From Streptomyces mirabilis (GTDB taxonomy: Bacteria; Actinomycetota; Actinomycetes; Streptomycetales; Streptomycetaceae): 64,000 bases of DNA. A model generated the notes under the pieces. The model was not told the origin of the DNA, made no database searches, and saw only the letters and a list, made by a program, of their open reading frames with translations. A program made the translations under genes and the position numbers. This document shows, piece after piece, positions 1-8,518 of the stretch (the first letter of the stretch is position 1; each line of letters opens with the position of its first letter). The stretch lies in contig NZ_JBCJKP010000001.1 of NCBI RefSeq assembly GCF_039503195.1, positions 6,138,001 through 6,202,000 of the forward strand, given 5' to 3'.

Positions 1-3000
1 GCCGAGGTGCGCGGTGACCTTGGCGGTCTGACCGTACGCGTATGTCGCGTGGTCGGTGGCGATGGTCAGGGACGTCGAGGTCCGGGAGACCTGGACGGTC
101 GCGCTGGCGCTGCCCGGCTTGTGCGAGACGTCGCCGCCGTAGGTCACCTTGTAGGTGTTGGCGCCGCCGATCTGCGGGGTGTCCGAGAAGGTGAACGAAC
201 CGTCCGCGGAGACCTTGGCGTCGGCGAGTGCGGTGCCTGACGTGTGTCCGAGGTCGGTCTTCGTCACCTTGACGACCCCACCGGCGGCGAAGGGCGAGCC
301 GGAGAGCTTGCCGGACACCGTCAGCTTCTGCGCGCGGGTGGCCGTCGCCGGAGCGGTCAGACTGACCGAGGTGGCCAGCTTGGACACCTGGACGAGGGTC
401 GTCGTGCTCGCCGTCCCGTGTGTCGCGTCCCCCGCGTAGCTCGCGGCGTAGGTGTACGTGCCCTCGGCGGGCGGGGTGTCGCTGAAGGTGAAGGAGCCGT
501 CCGCCCCCGTCGTCACGTCGGGCAGCGCCGTTCCGTTCCGCGTGATGTGCGCGACCTGGCCCGCGGGAAGCGCCGCGGACGAGGTCAGGGTGCCGGTGAC
601 GGTCAGCGTCCGGCCCGGGACGCCCGTGCTCGGGGCGGTGAGGTGGAGCGAGGTGGCCGCCGGCGGCCCCTTGCTGACGACCGGGGCGCTCACCGTCTGC
701 ACGTCGGCGCTGTCGGCGTTGGCAGCGGAGAAGGCGAGGAGCGCGGTGGATGTCAGCGTCGGTGTCGCGTCCACCACCTGGGTCCCGTCGACCCAGACGT
801 ACAGATGGCCGGTGGCCACCTGGATGTCGACCTGGTGCGTGCCCTGGCGCAGGGAGCCACTGAGGGGGACCACCGACTGGTAGTCGATCGTCGACGAGTC
901 GGCCGAACTGCGCCCGACGCCCACGAAGTTCTGTGCCTTGAGAGTGTCGTTCCAGCCGGTGGCGAGTGCGATCACCGTGCCCGGCCGCCCCGCGATGCCG
1001 AGGCTGTCACCGGCTCCGCCCAGCGCCGAGGGGGAGTTCTGGTCCGGGTCGAGGAGAGCGAGCGTCATGCCCTTCCCGCCGGTGCCGGGGCCGAACTTCG
1101 TGGTGAAGGTGGCCCGCAGACCGTCGGTGCGCAGCGGCTTGGTGTACACCGCCGTGCCCGCCTGGTTGCTGGTGGCCGGGGTCAGCTGGACGCCGCCGCC
1201 GTCGGCCTGCACCGCCGAGCCGTTGGTCTGCCACAGTCCGTCGGCGGTCGAGGTGGTCGTGGCGGTGCCGGTACCGGTGCCCTTGACCTGTACGTACATG
1301 GCGCCCTGGGCGTTGCCGTTCGTGTCGGTCCCGGTGCCGGTGACCTCGTAGGAGGCGCTCAGATCCGCGGCCGAACGCGGAGTGAACGTCACGCTCTGCA
1401 CCGCGGTCTGCTCGGGACCGATGATCAGGCCCTCCGAGAGCTGTACCGGGCTGTTGAAGTCACCGGTCGGTGCCTTGGCCTTGGTCACCGTCACCGGGAT
1501 GTTGCCGGTGTTGGTGATGGTGAACGACAGCGACTTCGAGCTGCCGATCGGGACCTGGCCGAAGTCCAGCGAGCTCGTGGAGAACTCCAGGTGCCCCTGC
1601 CCGGTGATGGCCGTCGCGTTGACCGGCACGCTCAGTGTGTGCGTGGCGCCGCCGCCGCTGCTGCTGACCACGAGCGCGTCGCTGTCGACCTGGTCGCCGG
1701 CCGGCGTGTAGGTGACCGAGAGCACGAACGAGCCACCGGCCGGTACGACCGTCCCCGCACTCGGCAGCCCCGAGGCGGAGAAGGCGCCGCGGGGTGCGTC
1801 GACCGAGTCGATGGTCTCCGGTTCGGTACCGGTGTTGGTGATCTGGAGGTTCAGCGTCGAGGTGCTGCCGGTGGGGACCTCCCCGAAGTCGAGGGCGGTG
1901 GGCGCCGCCCCGAAGCCGGGCCTGGTGCCGATGCCGTGGAGGGCGAAGACCAGCTTCTGGCCGTCCGAAAGGTTCGCGGTCAGCGTGCCGTTGATGCCGC
2001 CGGTGGTGGTGGGGGCGAAGCTGATCGGTACGTCCAGGGTGGCGTCCGCCGCCAGCGCCGTGGGCTGCTCCGGAGTGGGTACGGCGGACGGGTCAACCGT
2101 GAACGCGCCGGAGGCACTGAGCCCGGTGACGCTGACGTCCTGCGTGGCCGTCAGTTTCATCTCGGCGGAGCCGCTGTCGCCCACACCGACCTGGCCGAAG
2201 TCCAGCGCGGCCGCGGTCAGGGCGGTCCTGGCCGGGCTGCCGAAGCCATAGAGCACACCGTCCCGGGTGCCGACGTACACCTTGCCGCCCTCGGCGGTCG
2301 GCGTGCTGAACTTCGTCGCGGTGCCGATCGGTGCCGACCACAGCAGCTGGAGACGGCCGTTGCCGTCGGGCGTGGGGCTGTAGGCGCGCAGGGTGCCGCC
2401 GGCGCCGGAGGCGTTGTTCGCGGAGGTCATCCACACCAGGGCACTGGACTCGTCGCTGCCGTTCGACGTGACCAGGGGAGAGCCGCTGGTGTAGCCGAAG
2501 GTGTCCTGGCTCTGGCCGGTGAGGGTGAGTGTGGGCGTACCGCCGTTGCGCACGCCGTACTTGAGGGCGCGCAGCGGACCCTGGTTGCCGACGACGTAGA
2601 CATAGCCGCCGTCGCCGCCCCAGAACGCGGGGTGCCCCCACATGCCCTGGTAGGGACCGGACACGCTCACCGCCGCGTCGCCGCCCTGGGGCCCCTGGCC
2701 CATGCCGCCGAGGTCGTCGCGGTCGAGCAGGAACACCCGCCCGTCCTTGCCCTGCTGGACCAGCAGATGCGGGTGTTCGGTGGTACCGAAGCCGGCCGGC
2801 AACGCCATCGGGGCACCCGAGGAGATGTCCTGGTCGTTGAGGTCGAGGGTGGCGGCGTTGCTCGGGCTGAAGAAGTCGGCCGTACTGAGGCTGTTGTCCG
2901 CGCCGACCTGGAGGCGTACGACGGACTCGGCCAGGGTTCCCTGCACGGTCTTGCCCGGTCCGGGCGCGGGGCTGATGCCGTTGCCGGTGCTGAAGAAGAT

Positions 3001-3852
3001 CCGGCCGGACCCGTCCGAGACCAGTCCGCCGCCCGCCTGCCAGATGCCGGCGCCGCCGGTGCCGGCACCGGTCGCGGTGGCCCACATCGAGGTGATGCTG
3101 TGCCCGGTGGTGCTCACCCCGACCACATAGCCGCGGTACGGCCATGCGTCACAGTGGGCGCCGAAGCCCGCGTAGACGACGCCGTCCATCAGCAGCAGGC
3201 CGGGGCGCTGCTGTTCGTAGTAGGCGTCGAACTTGGCGCTCGGGTCGTTGACGGGGCTTCCGGCGATGGTGACCGGCCACCCCGGGCGCTCGGCTCCGGA
3301 GGCCGGGTCCACTGCGTGCATCAGCCACGTCGGGTGGCGGTGCGTGGAGGTGCCGTCGTCGACCTTGGTGGTGAAGTAGAGGGCGTTGGTGGCCGGGTCG
3401 TAGACGGGAGTCGCGGTCGCGCCCACATTGGGTGTCAGGTCCCCGCAGCCGATCGCCGAGGCCGGCCATGAGGGTCCGTAGTTCTTGCTCCACTCGATCG
3501 CGCCGGTGGTGCGGTCGAGGCCGTACAGGGTGTTGCTCTCGGTGACGGCGATCACCTGGTCGCCCAGCACCAGGGGCTGGGCGTATATCTGCCCGTCCAG
3601 TTTCGTGGCGAAGAGCCGGCCGAAGGCGGACGACTGGACAACAGCCGGGGAGAGCCCGGCCTCGTTCTGGTCCCAGTTGGTGCGCAAATTGTCGATGCCC
3701 TGGGTGGTCTGGTCGGCCTGGGCCGAGGATGCCACCAGGCTGATCGTCGTGCCGATCAGTGCCGCAGCGGCCACGGCCACTGTGGCGAACAACCATCTGC
3801 GCCGCCGGTTGCGATGGCGGCCACCGCGTGCGGGCACGGAAAACCCGGGCAA
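1..3852 (-). CDS. Secreted PQQ-like beta-propeller / Ig-like repeat protein (C-terminus beyond window)
   Basis: An open minus-strand frame runs 1,284 codons from the edge of the window with no stop, so the C-terminus is missing. The N-terminus has an Arg-rich stretch, then a hydrophobic segment (about residues 17-40) ending in an AQA-like signal peptidase site, so export is likely. Residues about 45-530 look like a PQQ/quinoprotein-type beta-propeller, with strings such as TNALYFTT and GKVYVGTRDGVLYGFG. Three immunoglobulin-like repeats follow, each opening with LDFGxVxxG (near residues 547, 654 and 759), then a lectin/LamG-like stretch (about 870-1055, GKGMTLALLDP) and at least three further Ig-like repeats to the edge. 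I infer a large extracellular or wall-associated protein that binds surfaces or glycans. Start: TTG at 3852 preceded by GAGAGG; GTG at 3837 is an alternative. It is transcribed away from the glycosyltransferase operon at 4150. Confidence 0.8.
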   Translation of the reverse strand, partial: MPGFSVPARGGRHRNRRRRWLFATVAVAAAALIGTTISLVASSAQADQTTQGIDNLRTNWDQNEAGLSPAVVQSSAFGRLFATKLDGQIYAQPLVLGDQVIAVTESNTLYGLDRTTGAIEWSKNYGPSWPASAIGCGDLTPNVGATATPVYDPATNALYFTTKVDDGTSTHRHPTWLMHAVDPASGAERPGWPVTIAGSPVNDPSAKFDAYYEQQRPGLLLMDGVVYAGFGAHCDAWPYRGYVVGVSTTGHSITSMWATATGAGTGGAGIWQAGGGLVSDGSGRIFFSTGNGISPAPGPGKTVQGTLAESVVRLQVGADNSLSTADFFSPSNAATLDLNDQDISSGAPMALPAGFGTTEHPHLLVQQGKDGRVFLLDRDDLGGMGQGPQGGDAAVSVSGPYQGMWGHPAFWGGDGGYVYVVGNQGPLRALKYGVRNGGTPTLTLTGQSQDTFGYTSGSPLVTSNGSDESSALVWMTSANNASGAGGTLRAYSPTPDGNGRLQLLWSAPIGTATKFSTPTAEGGKVYVGTRDGVLYGFGSPARTALTAAALDFGQVGVGDSGSAEMKLTATQDVSVTGLSASGAFTVDPSAVPTPEQPTALAADATLDVPISFAPTTTGGINGTLTANLSDGQKLVFALHGIGTRPGFGAAPTALDFGEVPTGSTSTLNLQITNTGTEPETIDSVDAPRGAFSASGLPSAGTVVPAGGSFVLSVTYTPAGDQVDSDALVVSSSGGGATHTLSVPVNATAITGQGHLEFSTSSLDFGQVPIGSSKSLSFTITNTGNIPVTVTKAKAPTGDFNSPVQLSEGLIIGPEQTAVQSVTFTPRSAADLSASYEVTGTGTDTNGNAQGAMYVQVKGTGTGTATTTSTADGLWQTNGSAVQADGGGVQLTPATSNQAGTAVYTKPLRTDGLRATFTTKFGPGTGGKGMTLALLDPDQNSPSALGGAGDSLGIAGRPGTVIALATGWNDTLKAQNFVGVGRSSADSSTIDYQSVVPLSGSLRQGTHQVDIQVATGHLYVWVDGTQVVDATPTLTSTALLAFSAANADSADVQTVSAPVVSKGPPAATSLHLTAPSTGVPGRTLTVTGTLTSSAALPAGQVAHITRNGTALPDVTTGADGSFTFSDTPPAEGTYTYAASYAGDATHGTASTTTLVQVSKLATSVSLTAPATATRAQKLTVSGKLSGSPFAAGGVVKVTKTDLGHTSGTALADAKVSADGSFTFSDTPQIGGANTYKVTYGGDVSHKPGSASATVQVSRTSTSLTIATDHATYAYGQTAKVTAHLG

Positions 3853-4149
3853 ATCGGGACCTCTCCCTAGTGTTCGCACCCGGAATGGTCACAGGTGCGG
3901 CGCAAACGTGAAGACTGAGTGGTTGTTCTTACCATCAGTTGACCTTTTTGCGCACTGCGGGGGCGTGCTTCGCTGCTGTGCGGCGCCACTGCTACCCCTG
4001 TGACTCGTGATGAAACCATCACGTAACAAGGTTGTTGAGTCTTAAAGGGGAGAGCCGGTTATGCTTTCGCGGTCCGGCTGAAAGTTCGAATTTGGGGCAG
4101 CCGGGCTCGGGGTGGGTTCACAGGTCCGTTCCAGGTCCTGGGGGGGTTC
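3853..4149. promoter_or_regulatory. Divergent intergenic region with an inverted repeat (4006-4023)
   Basis: About 300 bp separate the divergent propeller gene and the glycosyltransferase operon, so promoters for both must lie here. It is less GC-rich than its surroundings. A perfect 7-bp inverted repeat, CGTGATG-AAAC-CATCACG, occupies 4006-4023 and could be an operator or a small hairpin. I see no convincing -35/-10 pair. Confidence 0.4.
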
Positions 4150-5736
4150 ATGAACAGTGCAGTGAGTGCTGCGGCGCGCGCTGAGCGTCCTCATCGGCGC
4201 AGACGCGAGCCGGAGAGCCATGGGCTCTTGCCACAGCCGCCGGACGACGCGGAGAAGTACTCGTACGCGCGGCGTCATCTGTGGATGCTGACGTTCGGCT
4301 CGCTGGTCAGCTTCGCGTGTCTGGCGGTGAGTCAGTTCCTTTTCACGGCGTCCAGCCCGTGGTTCTGGCTGACGATGCCGCTGCTCGCCTTCGTGGTCGC
4401 GGACTACCTGATCTCGTTGTATCTGGACGGGCTGAGCAAGGACTTCGACCTCAAGGCGCACAAGCTGCTGGTGCGCCACTGGCAGCCGGCCGCGTACCCG
4501 AGTGTGGACGTCTTCCTGCCGGTGTGCGGTGAGCCCCTGGAGGTGCTGCACAACACCTGGGTGCATGTGAACCGGCTTGCGGACACCTACCGGGGCGTCG
4601 TGAACGTGTACGTCCTCGACGACGCGGCGGACACCGAGGTCGGGGCCATGGCGCACGACTTCGACTTCAGGTATGTGGTGCGGCCCAACCGGGGCTGGTT
4701 CAAGAAGGCGGGCAATCTGCACCACGCCTTCGGGATCACCGGCGGGGACCACATCCTCATCCTCGACGCCGACTTCGCGCCGCGTGCCGATCTGCTCGAC
4801 GAGCTGCTGCCTTACATGGACGCCGACGAACGGGTCGGGATCGTGCAGTCGCCGCAGTTCTTCCGGATCACCGACCGGCAGAACTGGATCGAGCGCGGCG
4901 CGGGAGCGGTGCAGGAGCAGTTCTACCGGTCCGTGCAGACCTCCCGCGAGGACAAGGACGGATCGATCTGCGTCGGCTCGTGCGCGGTGTACCGGCGCGC
5001 GGCCCTCGCCCAGATCGGCGGCATCACGCTGATCGAGCACTCCGAGGACATGTACACCGGTTTCGACCTGCGGGCGCTGGGCTGGAAGCTGCGCTACGTG
5101 CCCGTCGCGCTGTCGGCCGGTGTGTGCCCGGACACCGCCGGTGCCTTCCACAACCAGCAGTACCGCTGGTGCATGGGCTCGTTGTCGCTGCTGACCAGCA
5201 AGCGGTTCTGGGAGATGGACCTCAAGTTCCAGACGCGGCTGTGCTACGTCTCCGGGTTCCTCTACTACCTGCAGACCGCCCTCGCGACCTTTCTCGCCCC
5301 GCTGATCCCGCTCGGGCTGCTCATCCTGCGGCCCGATCTGCTGCGCGCCGAGGCCTCGCTCTGGGTGCTGCCCAGCGTGGCGTACGTGACGCTGGTGCTG
5401 CCGCTGTGGCACCGGGCGCCGTACCGCCTGGAGGCCTGGTCGGTTCGGGTGATGTACGGGTGGTCGCATGTCTTCGCCGTGTGGGACGTGTTGCGCGGAC
5501 GTCCGATGGGTTGGAAGCCGACCGGCTCGCAGGGCGCCAAGAAGAACGGCATGCGCCGGTACTGGACCGGAATGATCGTGTGGAGCGCCGGGACCGCGGT
5601 GCTGTGGATCGGCGTCGCCGCCTGGCGCATGCTCACGCTCTATCCGCCGGACTTCGCGCTGATGCTGTCCGCCGGCCTCTTCTATGCCATGGTCGTCGGG
5701 CGCGTGCTCGTCCAGCCCCGGGAGCAGATCGCGTGA
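4150..5736 (+). CDS. Cellulose-synthase-like membrane glycosyltransferase (GT2)
   Basis: A 528-residue processive GT2 enzyme of the cellulose synthase/hyaluronan synthase type. Two membrane segments (about residues 48-100) precede a cytosolic catalytic domain with the family motifs in order: DDA near 156, DAD near 206, SED near 298 and QQYRW near 336. Several transmembrane segments follow (about 370-520). Such enzymes polymerise a nucleotide-sugar into a beta-glycan and extrude it through their own membrane channel. No PilZ domain is visible, so c-di-GMP control of the BcsA type is not indicated. It is the first gene of a tightly coupled operon (ATGA overlap with the lipoprotein at 5736). The neighbours differ from the CslA/GlxA pair of Streptomyces hyphal tips, so the product need not be cellulose. 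Sugar specificity cannot be read from the sequence. Confidence 0.88.
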   Translation: MNSAVSAAARAERPHRRRREPESHGLLPQPPDDAEKYSYARRHLWMLTFGSLVSFACLAVSQFLFTASSPWFWLTMPLLAFVVADYLISLYLDGLSKDFDLKAHKLLVRHWQPAAYPSVDVFLPVCGEPLEVLHNTWVHVNRLADTYRGVVNVYVLDDAADTEVGAMAHDFDFRYVVRPNRGWFKKAGNLHHAFGITGGDHILILDADFAPRADLLDELLPYMDADERVGIVQSPQFFRITDRQNWIERGAGAVQEQFYRSVQTSREDKDGSICVGSCAVYRRAALAQIGGITLIEHSEDMYTGFDLRALGWKLRYVPVALSAGVCPDTAGAFHNQQYRWCMGSLSLLTSKRFWEMDLKFQTRLCYVSGFLYYLQTALATFLAPLIPLGLLILRPDLLRAEASLWVLPSVAYVTLVLPLWHRAPYRLEAWSVRVMYGWSHVFAVWDVLRGRPMGWKPTGSQGAKKNGMRRYWTGMIVWSAGTAVLWIGVAAWRMLTLYPPDFALMLSAGLFYAMVVGRVLVQPREQIA

Positions 5737-6752
5737 TGAATCGTTTTCGTGCGCTGGCGGCAGTCCTGCTCGCCGGCGCACTCCTCGCCGGTTGCAGCAC
5801 GTTCTCCGAGCAGGGCAGGGACGACTACCGACGGGCCCAGGGCGAGGCGGCGGACCCCGGCGAGTCAGCGGCCACCGAGACGGCCAAGCCGGAACCCCCG
5901 TATGACGTACGCCCGTTGCTGAAACCTGCGAAGAAGTACCTCGGCCTGGCCGCCGAAGGCGCGCCCGCCGACATGAAGAACGTCGACGCCTTCGCGAAGT
6001 CCGCGGGCAAGAAGCCCAACCTGATCGAGTTCTACTCGGCGTGGGGCGACCGCTACGAGACGGCCGCCGTACAGAACGCCCGGGACTACAAGGCGCTGCC
6101 CTTCATCGCCTGGGAGCCCTTCGACAAGACGCTGGGGCAGATCGCCTCCGGCGCCGACGACGCGTACATCCGCGGCTACGCGAGGTCCGTCAAGGAGCTC
6201 AACCTGCCGGTGGCGATCAGCTTCGCGCACGAGATGAATGCCTTCTGGTACCCCTGGGGCACGAAGAAGGCCACCGCCGCGCAGTTCGTCGCCGCGTACC
6301 GGCACGTCCACGACCTCTTCGACCAGGAGGGCGCCACCCAGGTCATCTGGGTGTGGAGCCCGAACGTGATCAACCCGGTGCCGACCGTGCGCCTGAAGCC
6401 GTACTGGCCGGGCGAGGAGTACGTCGACTGGGTCGGAGTCATCGGCTACTACGCCCGCACCGGCCCCTCCACCTTCTCGACTCTGTACGGGCCGACGACG
6501 ACCCAGATCCGTGCCTTCACCAAGAAGCCCGTGATCATCGCGGAGACGGCGGCCGAGGCCGGGCAGCGCAAGCCGGCCGACATCACCGACCTTTTCAAGG
6601 GGACGGCCGCACACGACGACGTGATCGGCTTCGTCTGGTTCAACTTCGACAAGGAAGCGGACTGGCGCATCACCAGCGGTCCGGCCACGACGCGCACCTT
6701 CCGCGAGCAGGCCGCCGCCTCCCGCTTCGGATTCGATGTGACCAAGCCATGA
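5736..6752 (+). CDS. GH26-like glycoside hydrolase lipoprotein
   Basis: A 338-residue protein with a lipoprotein signal peptide (lipobox LLAGC, Cys near residue 21), a short Glu/Ala/Pro-rich linker and a GH26-like (beta-mannanase/beta-glucanase clan) barrel. Likely catalytic residues are Glu166 in SFAHEMN (acid/base) and Glu270 in IIAETA (nucleophile); conserved aromatic segments such as WEPF and VWSPN support the family. It should sit on the outer face of the membrane. The start at 5736 overlaps the stop of the GT2 gene by one base, so the two are translationally coupled. A hydrolase next to a synthase is typical of polysaccharide systems, where it trims or releases the nascent chain. Mannan or mixed-linkage glucan are plausible substrates, but this is inference. 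Confidence 0.85.
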   Translation: MNRFRALAAVLLAGALLAGCSTFSEQGRDDYRRAQGEAADPGESAATETAKPEPPYDVRPLLKPAKKYLGLAAEGAPADMKNVDAFAKSAGKKPNLIEFYSAWGDRYETAAVQNARDYKALPFIAWEPFDKTLGQIASGADDAYIRGYARSVKELNLPVAISFAHEMNAFWYPWGTKKATAAQFVAAYRHVHDLFDQEGATQVIWVWSPNVINPVPTVRLKPYWPGEEYVDWVGVIGYYARTGPSTFSTLYGPTTTQIRAFTKKPVIIAETAAEAGQRKPADITDLFKGTAAHDDVIGFVWFNFDKEADWRITSGPATTRTFREQAAASRFGFDVTKP

Positions 6753-8518
6753 GCAGCAGACAGCCGCAGCCGCCGCAGGAACACCAGCAGCAGTACCAGG
6801 AGTACCAACAGGAGTCGTACGGGCAGGACTCGTACGCGTGGCCGCCCCAGCAGCAGACGTATCCGCCGTACTACGAGACGTACGACCCGTACGCGGAGCC
6901 CTCGACCCCTTCGAGCCCCGGAAACCCGGTCCGTGCGACCGCACCGGAGCCCGAACCCGAAACCGAACCTGAGCCCGACGACCCCGGCTACACACTGCCC
7001 GCCGTCCCCGAGTCCTCCTGGGCCGTGGACAACCGGCGCGGCAAGCTGCTCGGGCGCGGAGTGCTGGGGTGCTTGCTGCTGGTGCAGGCCGGGCTCTCGC
7101 TGCGGCTGCGGGGGACGGCCTTCCAGGACGAGGCGCTCTACATCGCCTCCGGCCACTACGAACTGAACAACCTGCTGCACGGCACCAAGCTGCCGGTCGA
7201 CTTCGCGGGCTACTTCTCCGGCCACCCGAAGCTGTACCCGGTGCTCGCCGCCGCCGTGGACTCGTACTTCGGGCTGACGGGCGTACGGGTCCTCAGCCTG
7301 TTGTTCATGCTGGCCGCCACCGGCCTGCTGTACGCGGTGACCCGGCGCCTGTTCAACCTGCGGGCGGCGCTCGGCGCGGCCGCCCTCTTCTCCGTCCTCC
7401 AGTCGACGACCGTGCTCGGCAACTTCGCCACGTACGACGCCGCCGCGATCTTCCTGCTCGCCCTGTCGATGTACGCCGTCGTGCGCACCGACCGGATGCG
7501 CTCGGCGGCCGTCCTGCTGGCCGCGCCACCGGCCGCGCTGGCCTTCGCCGTGAAGTACGCCTCCGGCCTGTATCTGCCGACGCTGGTGCTGCTCGCGGTG
7601 GTCACCGCACACCGGCACCGCGGGGTGAAGACCCTGAGCCGCGGGGTGTTCCTCGGCGCGGGCATCGGGGCGCTGCTCGGCGCCGGGTACGTCCTCTCCG
7701 GGCCGCTCGGCGGCATCAGCTCCACCACCACCAACCGGGCCCAGGGGGCCGATTCCGCCATGAAGCTGCTGGAGCACAGCGCCGAGTGGGGCGGTCTGGT
7801 CTTCCTGGCGGCGCTCGTCGGCTCGGTCGCGTACGCGCTGCGCGGGCGGATGGGCGAGATGCCGTGGATCGAGGGGGAGACCGCCGGGCGGGTGCGGCGC
7901 GCCGGGCTCGGAGTGGTGCTCACCGGGACGGCGCTGCTGGCACCGGCGTACCAGATCCATCTGCACACCGAGGTCTCGCTCTACAAGCACGTCGGCTTCG
8001 GCCTGCTCTTCGCCGCGCCCATGGCGGGCCTGGGCATGGCCCGCCTGGTCGGCCCGCACTTCCGGCATCCACAGCTCGGGATCATGGTGTATGTCCTCGC
8101 GCTGGTGTTCGGCATGGTGCAGGCGCAGAAGGCGTACAGCTTCCCGGACTCCTCGCCGATGGTCGCCTATCTGCGCACGGTGGCCCACGTCGACAAGAAG
8201 GGGTTCTACCTGGCAGAGGAGCAGGAGGTGCCCGCGTACTACCTGCGCGACGTCACCGGCTGGAACCAGTGGCAGAACACCTACTTCATGGACTACCGGG
8301 GCAAGGACGGCAAGCAGCACACCGGCCCCGACGCCTTCGAACAGGCGGTGCGTGACGGGCGCTTCGACGTGATCGTGATGCACGGCTCGGTGACTCCGGC
8401 GACGTACGAGGCGGTCAAGAAGGGGCTGAAGGGCAACACGCACTACCGCCTGGCCGCAGTCTTCCCGTTCACGACGAGCAGCGGTCAGAACGCCTACCGG
8501 ATCTGGGTCAAGCGATGA
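6749..8518 (+). CDS. GT39/ArnT-like polytopic glycosyltransferase with Pro/Gln-rich N-terminus
   Basis: A 589-residue GT-C fold protein. The first 90 residues are disordered and rich in Gln, Tyr and Pro, followed by a Glu-Pro tract. The first membrane helix lies near residues 108-122 and is followed by the acidic QDEALY motif expected in the first outside loop of PMT/ArnT enzymes. Many further hydrophobic helices and an extracytoplasmic C-terminal domain follow. These enzymes move a sugar from a polyprenyl-phosphate carrier to an acceptor outside the membrane. The ATG overlaps the preceding stop by four bases, and its own stop overlaps the next start. Donor and acceptor are unknown; the polyprenyl-phosphate sugar synthase three genes on is the obvious donor source. 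Confidence 0.82.
   Translation: MSSRQPQPPQEHQQQYQEYQQESYGQDSYAWPPQQQTYPPYYETYDPYAEPSTPSSPGNPVRATAPEPEPETEPEPDDPGYTLPAVPESSWAVDNRRGKLLGRGVLGCLLLVQAGLSLRLRGTAFQDEALYIASGHYELNNLLHGTKLPVDFAGYFSGHPKLYPVLAAAVDSYFGLTGVRVLSLLFMLAATGLLYAVTRRLFNLRAALGAAALFSVLQSTTVLGNFATYDAAAIFLLALSMYAVVRTDRMRSAAVLLAAPPAALAFAVKYASGLYLPTLVLLAVVTAHRHRGVKTLSRGVFLGAGIGALLGAGYVLSGPLGGISSTTTNRAQGADSAMKLLEHSAEWGGLVFLAALVGSVAYALRGRMGEMPWIEGETAGRVRRAGLGVVLTGTALLAPAYQIHLHTEVSLYKHVGFGLLFAAPMAGLGMARLVGPHFRHPQLGIMVYVLALVFGMVQAQKAYSFPDSSPMVAYLRTVAHVDKKGFYLAEEQEVPAYYLRDVTGWNQWQNTYFMDYRGKDGKQHTGPDAFEQAVRDGRFDVIVMHGSVTPATYEAVKKGLKGNTHYRLAAVFPFTTSSGQNAYRIWVKR

Noticed and set aside
244..3471. Very long open frame (1,075 codons) on the plus strand
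   Set aside because: It is antisense to the propeller/Ig gene, Arg/Gly-rich without domains, and is an effect of high GC at third codon positions.
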